Below, in pieces: positions 11,128-24,800 of a stretch of DNA of 64,000 nucleotides (position 1 is the stretch's first letter; each line of letters opens with the position of its first letter). The position numbers and the translations under genes were made by a program. Source of the DNA: Heliocidaris tuberculata (Eukaryota > Echinodermata > Echinoidea > Camarodonta > Echinometridae); contig CM046832.1 in assembly GCA_025618425.1 (NCBI GenBank), forward strand, positions 22,187,917 to 22,251,916, given 5' to 3'. The notes under the pieces are model-generated. The model had not been told where the DNA came from and searched no databases. It worked only from the letters and a program-made list of their open reading frames with translations.

Positions 11128-14100
11128 GTATTTTGTTCGTAATTATGTCGCAGTTACGCAAAATTTTGACTTGTGAAATATCAATGGGTGGAGATGTAAC
11201 TTCATGTTCATGACCATGATGACATGTATTTTTTTGTCTGACTTTGCTTTGCCATGGCATTGGGCTAAAAACGCACTCATAAGTCATAGTAATTATAGCC
11301 ATGGATTGTATTTCCGAACAGCATTGTATTACCGAACGTGTACAGCTAAGCTCCTGAAATGGCTTTCATACGCGTGGGACTACGCGTACGTATGTTCTCC
11401 ACACTGAAAGAGAACATAGGGCGTCATAAAATGAGGCAAAAAAACAAGTAATATAATACCTGCTCTGTCTTGTCACCCCCACCCCCCAGTCGTCACCCTG
11501 TTGGCCCCGAATCGGGGTAGGTTGTGTATCTTCTTCCCATACTAAGTCTAAGGCCATAGGGCATAGGTAGCTATACGAGCTCTGTGGCTTATCAATATGG
11601 TACTGGCCACAGAGCTATACAGCCCATGCCTATACTGTGTGTGGAGTAGGATATCAATCAAAAAATCTAGATCTAAATATCACCATTTCCCACATACTGT
11701 GAGCCATGCAAACCACCCTCGGAGTTTGCTAAAGGGGTTACCTTCCAGGATCAACTAAGATTGTAAAAATTGAATGAATAAAAAAGAAAAAAAGCCACAA
11801 AATTGGCAGGTGTGATCAGGTTTTTTTACCTTGCACTTGTAACTTGTATATATGGGACTATACATGCAAAGTAAGATTGGTGTAGTCCCATATATACAAG
11901 TTACACTGTGTAACTTGTATATATGGGACTACACCAATCTTACCTTGCATGTGTAGTCCCATATATACAAGTTACAAGTGCAAGGTAAAAAAACCTGATC
12001 ACACCTGCCAATTTTGTGGCTTTTTTTCTTTTTTATTCATTCAATTTTTACAATCTTAGTTGATCCTGGGAGGTAACCCCTTTAGCAAACTCCGAGGGTA
12101 GTTTGCATGGCTCACAGTATGTGGGAAATGGTGATATTTAGATCTAGATTTTTTGATTGATATCCTCCTCCACACACAGCATAGGCATGGGCTGTATAGC
12201 TCTGTGGCCAGTACCATATTGATAAGCCACAGAGCTCGTATAGCTAGGCATAGGGGGCACACGTTCGGCACTCACACACATGACACACAAGGAACCAAAA
12301 CGCTGTGTCGTTGGGAAGGGGTTCACTCGGAAGGGAATATCGTATTAACTCTACAATGTCTTTTTCGAATTCCACCAACTTCTTTTTCTGTAGGACTTTA
12401 AGCATTCATTCTGTAAGTCTGACAGTTATTCATTGGACATTTTATTTGCTGTGGTTGATTTTCTGAAAAGCAGCGTCGGAAATACACGGGGGCGACGGGC
12501 GATTTCGCCCTCGTCTCCCCCATATCGCCCCAATAAATGCTGGAAAACCTGTATTTGGGGGCGACCGTTTTCATACGAGTCGCCCCCATCAATGATTCGA
12601 AAGAAAATCACTATTATGCTCAAAAAGCAGCTAAATTCAACCTTTTATCTCGTTGACTCGGAGCTTAGTACATCGCGAATGTGTAGCATCGTGAGCGCTA
12701 GACCAAATGACAACAATAACAGTATAGCCAGATATCGCACGGAAACTGAAGATAGCGCTTTTTTCATGCATACTACAGAACTACCCGCATTCTATATCAG
12801 GGTTGTATAAATTCATCGACGCGACAGCTTCATTTCACTTAGTGTTTGCGCGACGCCTTTTGTAAAAATTTCCTTTCCGAAACGCAATATCACTGTTACA
12901 ATGATAGGTCTAAAATTACCATCATCCGTGTAATGAGACTATCACTAGATCTACGACCGGATACACCACACAGAGAAATTGTCCCTTACCACATTAAGTC
13001 CGTAGTCACCTCAAAAAATCAATCTGTAAAGCCAAAGCCTGCCTAAAAAATGCGGAATTAATGCCATTTCTTCAAAGCACGCGGTGCTTAAGTCGGGTTG
13101 TGAGAAACAGAGTCACCGAAAACGCTCTACAAATCAGGAAATCGGTGGATTTATGACGGGGTTTTCTACTTATCGCGCGCGAGATCGAAGCTCATCGAGT
13201 GTGATGGTATCCGCGAAAAACAAATTGGAAAAGAAAAATCACCCGGAACTGTGCGCATTCACAGTATATATGTACGTACGTACGTCCAAGTGGATTTTGG
13301 AGTATTATGTGCGAGAAAAGAAAAAACACGCCAAGCCCGCCTTTCACTTAAAATAAACATCTCCGCGGGAAATACGCCTAATGACAGCAAATTCGAGTGA
13401 AATTGACCTATTGTTGAATTGACCTATTTTTTATTTATTCCTTCAAAGTTTTGAAAAAAAAAAATCTGATGGGGGGGGGGGGTGAAGTTAAAATTTTAGA
13501 AATCTATTTAAAAAAAAATTAAATTGGGCAGTATGACGTAAAGGAAACCTGTGCATGAGATAGTACGATTAGTACCAATGTAACAGCAATCGCAATATCA
13601 CAAAAAACCCAAATTGATAACCAGTCTGCTTTTTCCATTAAAATGGTAGCCCCAATGATATAAGAAATAGCCCAATAAAATTCAAAAGTAGCCCCAAGGC
13701 AAGAAAAAAAGTAGCCCCTAAAAAAAAAAAATTAATTCCTAGGCTGCTGAAAAGTGTTCGGAAATAGGAGCCACCTCCATATTCACAGGCCCTTGCCTAT
13801 GTGGGACTGTGTCAAACATTCACTTTTGCAGTAGCCCGACCAGTTGGCATGGCGTCTGACAAGGACCCACTGACTTTCGGCGCTAATGCACTTTCGTATC
13901 CAGCCCGCATCTATCCTACTGTAGGGTTGTAAAATTAAGTTCATGCAGTATATCAAACATTAAAACAGTCTCAAACGTATAACAGCAAACTCAGGCATCA
14001 AACATGACAGGAACTCAGGAGACAACGAGAAATAAATAGAGGTAAACTTGATGAAGTCTGGTAGTGCTCTCTCTGATGTGTGTGAGCTTCTTCTTTTCTA

Positions 14101-17100
14101 CTTTTTTATTAATGTTCTCTTTTTATAACATAGGGCTGCCTGGCCCACATCAAATTGGTAACTAAGACAACATAACATTATAAATATTCAAACATACTTA
14201 ACCAATGAACATAAAGAAAATGGAAATATCTAACTAAAATGTATCAACCCAATTCAATACAAGAACCAATCAAAAATAACTAGGATGAAGATAGGTCAAT
14301 GACTGGGGTGATTATGTAATAAGGAATGTTCAACAAAACCAGATGTGAGGATGGAGTGAATGGGCACATCTGAATAGGAAAGGAATGAAAGTGACACGAG
14401 AAGTAGGACAGTGTCTGATGAGATGCATGACAACAAACACCTATTGAAAACTGAACTGAACCAAACTAAATTCCAACTTAAGGATAGAAAAGAAGTGTAA
14501 ACAAAGTCAAATACAAATGACAAACTAGGCATCCTACACTACATACGGTACATATACACGTAAGCGGGGTCGGACTAACTAGGCACTAGGTCTAGGGCAC
14601 TCACACTTATGTTATATGAGGTTATTTGAGATAACCTCGCACTCTGACTCTGTACCTTCGTACCGCGAGGAATTGCCTCCTATAGCAAGTGTGTGATCTC
14701 TAAGTTAGCACATGTGTGCTGGAAAGGAGCAAGATGGGCAGGCAAAAACAGCCTGAAAATTTCACTTGATCAAGATGATAAAGATTCTTTTGAAGAATCT
14801 GGCATGATATCAGATATTCTATCATCCTAAAATGCAGAAGGAAGTATTTTCTCAAAATTTTGCTGATTATATTGGTGTTTTTTTACCTGTTCAACTTAGA
14901 GGTCGTGACCACACCAAGTAATAGTGGTCATAGAGTAAAGGATGGTGTTTTCGGCCGGGAGGAGAATTCGGCCGGTATGACGTATGCAAGGCAAAAGTCA
15001 CTTTTAAATGCATAGCATGAGAGCATATCACATATCACACATAAACAATACATACCAAAGTCACAGGGGAACCGCAGTTGCATTGAAAAAAATATCCATA
15101 AATGTCACATTTTAGCGATGTAATCAGCGGTCCCGCTACCCTAATCTGAAAATTCTTGTGTCTTACATGTGTCCGTAAGGAAAATGGGTTCCAAAACTGA
15201 GCTGTATTTCAAGAAATTTTCAGTTTTAGATCGGGATTTTTCGTATGTCGCAAGCTCAAAAGTGTCCAATCGCATGTTGCAGTCAAAGATAGTTGGTGCA
15301 TGAGACGCACACGAGATATCTCCGTTAGTCTTGGGATGTCAGTTCTGATACCACGGGAGCAGTTTTCGGCCGGGTTTTACGCGGGGGAGCTCCGGCGTTG
15401 TACGCCGGCTAGGGCCGCCGGGACCTTTAATCAGCGGGGAACACACGGCATGCGCGCGCTCCCCATTGGCTTTGTACATGCGGCCGAAAACTGATCTACT
15501 AGGCCTCTGAGACAGGGTAAATGAAAATGAATATTACCATATTTTCTTCTGGGATTTTTTTTTGGGGGGTTAAAATAGTAACAATATTTGCTCTCATGAT
15601 TTGAGTAGGAAGTGAAAATAAATATAAATATAAAGATATTATTAAAGGCTTAAAGCACAATGAAATTTACCTTACCTGCTGAAATTAAGCGATGCGACCG
15701 ACCAAACTAATGGGCGAGGAAGATTTTGGTTATTTGTACCTGGAGCTCTGCCACCTAACGGTGATGGCGGTGGAGCTCCCCTGGAGTTACGCAGGTCCTA
15801 AAGTAGACAGAAAAATTTGTCTGTTTGGAGGAGTTTTATAACATTTTTTGACTTTTGAGGTTCTCCAAGACAGAAGCCTCCCATAGTCACTGTAGTCGAG
15901 TGACTACGGTGCTGTCTTATGCACTGTGCCTATGGGCAAAAAAGGTGAGGTACCTCACCAGAAAGCTTTACGACAAAATACAAGTCGGAAATGAAAACAA
16001 AATACACAAAATATCATGATAAATGTATACTTAATAAAGTGGACTCACCTAATTTTTGAAATAATCCCAGATTTACAGAAATTTTACCCCTCTACATCGT
16101 CAACGGGGTTATCGCAAGTGAATCTGTTGGGCGAACAGATTATATACCTGCTAGTGAATGCACACGCGTGCTATAGGTCCCAGTCCGGTTCCAGCCATAG
16201 GTAAGCACATAACGGATGACCCCAACAGGAGTGATGGGGCAGACTTTGGTCTATGTAGGAGAGGGATTCCGTGAAGCCAGAAGTAGTCTCAGTAGAACAT
16301 ATCCCCGAATGAAATAGACCGATTTTTCGGTCTAGTCCTTAAGCTACGCACCCCGCAATGCGCGCAATTACCTTGATTAATTAAGATGATTTGTGTGATA
16401 GCAGAAAAATAAGAAAAACAGGACGGTGAAAGTTTGAAGGAAATCGGACAAGGTCAAGGAATAAGAAAGTTATGGATGTTTGAAAATTGAGATCACTATA
16501 AATCTACAATGTATGCGAATCTTAAATTGGCAATTTCGTGAGTCGATTATGACATACTGTCGGTCAACTCTCCCATTTGTCGTACACGAATATATCATTA
16601 ATTTGCGATTTGCTCTGAAGCGTCTTTACCTTCGGGGCAGTACTCAAAATATATTGTAGATGGAATATTGTTAAATGTCCTCATGAAGAAAAAGATCCTA
16701 CTGAGTAATAGACTACATTTTGAAAAGAACAACATTTAATATTTAATATATTGGACAGACGGGTATGTGCCGCTTTGACGACCCCCTTTTTCAATAGCCG
16801 ATCGCCGTTCTGAAGATACCCGGCAGGAACAAAAGCGCTCGTCTCTCTCCGTTTCCCCCGGCGCGCCCTGTTCCCTAGCTCTCGCGTACATCCATCCATT
16901 CCTTGCGTGTGTAATTGCATATACATGTATGCATGCACTATAGAATCCCCACACTAAAGTGCCATAGTTCCTTGGACCATGTTTTTTCGCTCAGCTGGAT
17001 ATAGATCCACCGTTCCAAAGACCCTATGTTTTTCGCTTCTAGTCAGTTCCTTAGACTCCCATTTTGGGGTTGACTGAGGCACTCCCCCATCAAAAAAAAA

Positions 17101-20100
17101 TCTGAGTGTAACTTCCCTTTATTTTTTGTGATATTATCATTATTTGGAAATCGGGTTGAAATTCATATTAGCCAGCTTCAAAATCAAGATTTACATTCAG
17201 TTATTACATATGCATACATGTACATGTAGCTTAAGGATCCTTTCATTTTGTCAAACAAATTTTGACACGGGCATCGATATTGACTTGAAAATACATGTTA
17301 TCAACATCTGTCCAACGATTTGACTTCAGAATATGTAGAACAGAGATGTATGATAGAAATTGGCATTATAAACCACTGAAAAAAATTACTTTCTAGCTGC
17401 TGATAACAAAGTGCGTAGCTTATGGTTCCCCATCGTATGATTTTTTTGATGATGTCATTTTGTTTGAAGTTTCAAATTTTGTAATGATCACCTTTTTTTG
17501 GTGTTTTTTTTTAGGAATGTGTACTGAGCGGCATGCTGTCTGTATCCGGCAAGAAAGTGTTGCATATGGACCGTCAAAAATACTATGGAGGAGCAAGTGC
17601 ATCAATGACACCCCTGGCCGATGTAACTACCCAATATCTTGAAATATAATATGTTTCTATACGAGAACAAATGTATTTAGATTGACAGTATGAAGTTGGA
17701 ACATGTCCTATTTGTATGGAGTTATCCAAATAGTGCAACATATCTTGTAACCATTTTTCTTGTTATTACAGAAATTTTGGTTGTAGGTCTATGACAAGAT
17801 TTTTCGTAATCTTAACTATAGTCTCTGTATGCTCAGGTGTACTTTCAAGTATATTGATTACCCAGCTTAGTACTTTTCTTGTTGATTCTAATTAATTTTT
17901 TATTGCTTACTGCATTTTGATAATAGTTACTGATGCCCATTTTGCCTCAAATTCTGAGGCTATTGTGGTAGAAAATGTTTATCCTATGAATAAAAAATAA
18001 GCTCCAAATTAGATTTACATATACTAAAATAGTTGTATCACTCTTGTGTATCCTTTTCATTTGTCTCTACAGCTGTTCAAAATGTTCAATGATCCATCAA
18101 CCCCATTAGAGGAACAATTTGGAAAAGGAAGGGACTGGAATGTGGATCTAATCCCAAAATTTCTGATGTCATCAGGTAGGAACTTGTGTGCACTGTATTA
18201 CTAGTATACATGTATATTGGGACATCCCAGTAGAGCAACTGCCTAAGAGACGGACAGTCCTTGAGACTGATGGGCCACATGACCGACAGTGTCGGGCTAG
18301 TGAACCCTCAGAAAAGTCAGAAGGCCTCCAAGATTGACATGTTGGTTTTGTGTGCTGTCGCCTCGTGAACCTTCGGGTAATTTTTCTAAAAGCCTGCCAG
18401 ACCTACATTGTCAAGACTGTAGCCATAGAATATACAGGTCTAGTGACTCTACACACTGATATCATAAGCAGGAAAATAGACTTTGGCAAGGGTGCTGCAA
18501 ATTTAACTTTAACTGTAAATGTTCCTGTTAAATTGCACAGTCAAAAAGAGTTGAACAGTAATTATACCCGTTTATTCTGTAAATATTTGTAAATACAGTC
18601 TGACCTCATTTATTCAGCCGCAGTGGGACCCTGCTCGAATGTGAGTATGTTATTTAGCTGCGAAAGAGAATTGTGCTCAAACAGAATTTCTATGAAATTT
18701 TGTAGGGTTTATGCAGATGATAAGGTATTTAATTATTTACATGTACTTGTTTGCAGCACATTCTTGTGTTTTTCGTTTTACATTGTACAAATTTTCAGGG
18801 AGTTTTGAGCAAGTTTGGAGTATTCTTTAGATTAAAATGAATGAAAGAAGATTGTACATGTACACTTTGAGATTGCGTCTGGGTGATAGAGGGAGCTGTA
18901 TAACCGGTGAGTGGATAAACAAGGTTGGACTGTAATTCTTATTTATATATTGCAAATTGAAAATACAATCTGTATCCCTTTCAGTGCCGCAGGCAGTTTT
19001 AATAACTACCATTTTAGAAACATTGTTAATAACCCGCCTTATGAAGCTGCATTTATGAAAAATGTTTGTAATAAACGTATTGTCACTTCATGAAGATGAA
19101 CTTATTTCAATTGATTCAAAAATTCTCAGAGATGTCCCTTTATTGTTAGTATCATTAGATTCACTTCTTCTGCCTTCTCAGGTCAACTAGTAAAATTGTT
19201 GATTCATTCTGGAGTCACCCGTTACCTGGAGTTCAAGTCAGTAGAGGGAAGTTATGTATACAAGAAAGGGGGCAACATCTACAAAGTTCCTGCCACAGAA
19301 AAGGAAGCGTTATCATCATGTAAGCATCAAGTTCTGTGTATCAACACTGAAATGTTATATGACTTGCTGCTGTTAATAGAGATATCTAAAATTGCCCAAT
19401 GACAATGATTCAAAAAAGAGAAATTCAATTTGGACATATGTTCAAATTATTGATACATGTACCGTGCGTTCCCCCCAAAGTTAACAGCTTGATTTAAAAT
19501 GAACTTTCTGTCCAATAAATCTTATTTGAAGTTGATTTAAGTTATAAGAATGGAGTACCTAGCTGGCCCCCAGGGGGGAGGGTGGGGGGGGGGGGGGGGT
19601 CAGGGGCAGCACCCCTTAAGTGCCCCAATCTTTGATTTTTCACCAAGTGAAAATTTCGCCCAGATAATTGCGCAATGCAGGCGAGACTGCCGTGGGCATT
19701 TCCCTTGTCATGTTAAAAGGGGGGAAAGAAGAAGAGAAAAAAGTGTATCGATCCGGGGAATGCATAGTTATTAATGAAATGAGAAATACTTGCAAATAAG
19801 AAACTTCCACATACACAAATTTTCCAGATAAAAGAGAAAAAAAAAACAGTATATGAAAAACAAAAATTTGTCTTTGTAAAAAGACGGTAGATTGAGTTTT
19901 GCACTTGTTATTGTTATCAAGAGACTTTTATGTAAAACCTTGCAGTCTCCACTAAAAAAAAATCTTTTTGTAGAAATTAGTGACAGATAGAAAGATGTGT
20001 TCCCCTTTCATTTAATTTTGGCTTGAATGAATGGCTGTGATTGTTGATCCTCTTCGTATTAGGCAATCCCCCACCTATTCATTCTTTTGAACGTGAACAA

Positions 20101-21733
20101 AATTGGGCCATGGGGTTTAACAATAATCAATCTTTGATTGATTTACAAACTTTGGTTTATTATTACTCCAAATTTATTTATGAGAATTACTATATCAATT
20201 ACTGTTACTGTTATTATTACAGCACTGATGGGAATCTTTGAAAAGCGCCGCTTCCAGAAATTCCTGGTATACGTTTCCAACTTCGATGAAAGCGACCCTA
20301 AAACCATGCAGGGAGTAGAGCCCAACTGGACCATGAAACAGGTGTTTGAGAAGTTTGGATTGGATCGCAATACACAAGATTTTGTTGGACATGCAATGGC
20401 TCTCTACGTAGACGACGAGTGAGAACTGTTGAAATTTTATTTTCATTCAATTGATATTCATTTAAAATACTAGTTCAGGGTGTTGGAGAAAAGCCTGGAC
20501 CGGAACCAGACCAGAAAATTTGTAATACTTGTTACCTGAACTGTACCGGACGGGAAACTGGAAAAGGGGCATATAAACCAAAGATTGGCCTACAAGTTGC
20601 AATTTCTAAACATATTTTGTCCTTTTTAGACCTTTCTTGTTAAGTGTCAGCAGTCTGAAACCATTTGCGTTGTCAGATGGGGCAAAAAAACAAAAACAAC
20701 ATAAAATGGTCAAAATTGGATTTAAAAAGATTTCTTCTTGAAATTGAACATTTTAGGTCCATCTTCCTGTAATGCATTGCTACTTGCATCCTTTCGACAT
20801 GCCCCAGTCAAAAATTGAATTGCATGCAGTAAGGCATAATCTGCAGTGTTTTATGTGGGGCATTTGTGGATGTAGGTGTGTGTGTGTGGAAGGGAGGGTG
20901 GGGATGTGCAGCTAGTTATAGGATTGAGGATTAAATGATTGTTCAAATCAATTACTGATAATTGACAGAGAACATGCAGCTACTGCCTGATAGGCACTTT
21001 GATCAAATTCAAGAATGAGGCATTTTTGTGCGAACCAATTTTTGTAAGTTTTCCAAAAGTAGCCAGTACTCACTCAGACATAAAATGTTATCAGTACTCA
21101 TAGTGTCATCCCTGAAACAGACTCGCACCCGTAGCTGTATAAGAAAAAAATCATATTAATATTCCAAAATTATGATTTTGGAGAATATTTCCAAAGTGTT
21201 GATACGCACTGTATAATACTAACCAGCTTTCAGTCTACAGCGCGTTAGATGGTGAGGCAAAAGTGTAGTGTTTATGGCTGCCTCCCTTTACACCAATTCA
21301 GATTACCCGTGTTGCATTACACCACAATCAAACATTTCTGACGTAAAAGCTTCTGGTTTTATTGTGTTGTTGCATTACACCACAATAAATTTATGACACA
21401 AAAGTTTGGGGTTTTATTGTGCTATGTTTTTGAGTAAGCTTCTAAATTTGAGAAAAATTGTGATCATTAGAGTAGTTGTCATCTCTATCTTAAATCCTGC
21501 AAGTCGATTAAATACCCATGCTGCAAATAAAAACCAGACTTACTACATGACCAACATAATTATTTGATAGTATCATGTAATACAAAATGATAATTGATAG
21601 TAGTAGTATTGATCATTATTATTAATGATAACAATAGTAATAATAATTGTAATAATGATGATGATGATGATAATGATGATGGGTAGTAGTAGTAGTAATA
21701 ATAATAATGATAATAATAACAATAATAATGATA

Positions 21734-21796
<63 letters not shown>

Positions 21797-21798
21797 GC

Positions 21799-21850
<52 letters not shown>

Positions 21851-21857
21851 GTTATTA

Positions 21858-21888
<31 letters not shown>

Positions 21889-24800
21889 AATAATGATAAT
21901 AACATGATAATGATAATTATTTTGATACAGCTTTATTCTTCATTCTGATATGACATTCATACCATTGGGAGATCTTTTTTTGTTTTTCAACAGATACCTG
22001 TCAAGATCTTGCCTAGAAACGATAAAGAAAGTTGCCATGTACTGTGAGTCCCTGTCTAGATATGGCAAATCTCCATATATCTATCCTCTTTATGGTTTAG
22101 GAGAACTTCCTCAAGGATTTGCCAGGTAAGTGTGTCACATGCTGATTTTTATTCCCCATTTTTATTTATATATTACTTTTTTGTTGGGGGCATTATACTT
22201 TTCAGGAGGGAAGGGGGTACTCTTCTTCTTTTTTAGAGGGGCATCAAGACCCTTTTCAGTCTTCCGATTTAGGATCCATTAACATTTTAAGGACTGTGAT
22301 GTGAAATCAGATATGGAATGTTAAAGACAACAGGAAAAGCAAGGAAATCAAACATGTAAAAACATATCGTAAAAGTTCAAATTTTGTAAATGATTTTAGC
22401 CATTCTTTTTAACATTTTTTTTTGTAATTGGGACTTGAAATCATATGAAATTAAAAAGACAACCATCTCTCAAAGACACTATATGGTACAATTTCGTTTA
22501 AAGCTATTCCACATGGTATCTTTAAAAAAAATTATAAGATTCATACTCTATTCAAACACTTTTACTTTATTTTTAAAAATGTTTAACTAATAGAAATTTG
22601 TTTCTGAGAACTAGCCACTGTATAATTTAATTGCCATTTATAGGGTAATATTATGAGGACAGTTAACTTGTCAAAGCCCTTCTGTTCATGCACAGTCAAT
22701 CTTTAGAAATATGGGGGAAGGGAGAGATGGCCCAGATGGGCATGTTATCTCTCCCTAAAATATTACTTCAACAATACTGTAACAATCCTAATTGGTATGT
22801 TTTTATTTACTGTAAAACCACAATTTGTAAATTTCTAGTTTTACAGTAATCTTTCTATTTCTATGAGAGAATTATAGATTAGGATAAAATACTGAATATT
22901 GCATCTGAGTTCTCCAAGTCATCTTTATGCAGATATTATCATCCATAATATTTTGATAAAGACATTTATATCTGAAAAAGAGTATTACTTATTTAACATT
23001 ACCATATACTAGAGTCTTGATATATCAGAGCACATTTTTAAAAACAAAAAAAATATATAAGAAAAAACAAGTTAAGACATGCAAACCTGCTTTGCTTTGA
23101 CACTTATATAAAAATCAGTAAAATTAACTTTTTTATTTTAATTAAAAAAAACAACAACCAAATTTAAACTGTGATATGAAGATTCTTTCAAGTATTTGTT
23201 GGATCCTGTGAGACTACTTCAAACAATCTCTCTGTCAGTCAACTAACTGGGGGGGGGGGGGGGGGGGGGGATACTGCAGTTTTCAGCCAAACTAAATTAA
23301 GCCATTATATTTCATTGATCATCTAGACTACACATTACAATCCCCTGACAAAGATGGTTTTTACAAACAATATTTTCGTATCTTTTTCAGAATTTTTGTC
23401 TGAGATGCAAATGCAGGGACATAAAAAAGGCTTTGGACATAAAAAAGGCTTTGAAGTTTAATGTCTGATTTCAGTAAACAATTATGGGGCGTCAGGCTAA
23501 CAAAACATATCTTTCAAATTTAGTTGCTGTATCATAGTTGTTAAGCTTTGCTTAACTTCTTGTATAAATTCTGTTTCACAGTAATATATGTACAGGTGTA
23601 ACAGTGTTCACTTCATTGTAATTAGATGAATCTTAAAAGGCTTCTTGAACCAAATTGAAGTACTCTCTTAACTTTTTGAAGTAATATCATCTTGAAAATC
23701 CCAGGAATTCTTCCTAACTGTATTCTTGGATGTTTTGTAGACTTTCAGCCATCTATGGTGGCACATACATGCTGGACAAACCTATTGATGAGGTAGTAGT
23801 GGATACAAGTGGAACTGTCACTGGAGTCACATCTCAAGGAGAAACTGCTCGTTGCAAGATGGTGATTGGTGACCCCTCCTACTTCTCTGACAGGGTCAAG
23901 ACTGATGGCAAAGTTGTGCGAGCAATCTGTCTTCTCAACCACACAATCCCTAAAGTACCAGATGCAAGCTCTTTGCAAATCATCATCCCTCAAAACCAAA
24001 TTGGACGAAAATCAGGTAAGATTATACAGGGAAAACTCGATATAAAGAGGCTGTCGGGACCGAAGGATTTTCCTTGTTATAGCCGTTATCACCTTACATA
24101 AAAATGCACATATGGGACTAGATTATACATGTACACTAATGATAAATTAACGAATTCTGCTGCTGCCACTTATATACTCATTTGATAGCTATGAAAGCAT
24201 TAAAAATGTGCTAATCCTCTGAATTAGCTAATAAAATACCGGATTATATCGGACGTTACGTTGAAGTCTGTGAAGTCCATCACACTTGTGAGCTCATGAA
24301 TATTGATATGGAATGTCCGTTGAATAGGGTACTGTGCATGCCAGATTATCGCACACTCATAAATATTCACTTTATCCACTGAAGCTGACGAAGCATGGCC
24401 TAGACGTGGCTTGTAGTCCAGTAGTCATAACACACAAAGCAAGCTTATCTGTGCTACATGTATATAATTTCCAGCTTCCTGATATTGGATTGGGTGAATG
24501 GGTCCCAAATCTCTGATGCGTACTCCACCAACGGTCTTGGGCATCTTGTAGCCTTTGTATTTCTCGGACATAAGGGTTCGATTCCCTGCAACAGCACTAA
24601 TGTCCTTTGGCAAGACATTAATCTACATTTGCCACACCCCACCCAGGTGAAGTAAATGGGTACCAGGTCGATAAGAAGAAATTCCTTGGATGCTTGAGCA
24701 CCTTATCATGGTCGCATGGTTAAAGTCGGGGTAATGATATGATTGCAGGGCCCTCAGGGAGAACAGTATATGATACTGATGAGGCTACCCTGGGTAAACA

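Noticed and set aside
12433..12810. 125-codon ORF
   Set aside because: No recognised domain and no splice or promoter context. It lies within GDI intron 1 in repeat-like sequence.
21625..21948. Poly-Tyr and poly-Ile ORFs
   Set aside because: Translation of the TTA microsatellite.
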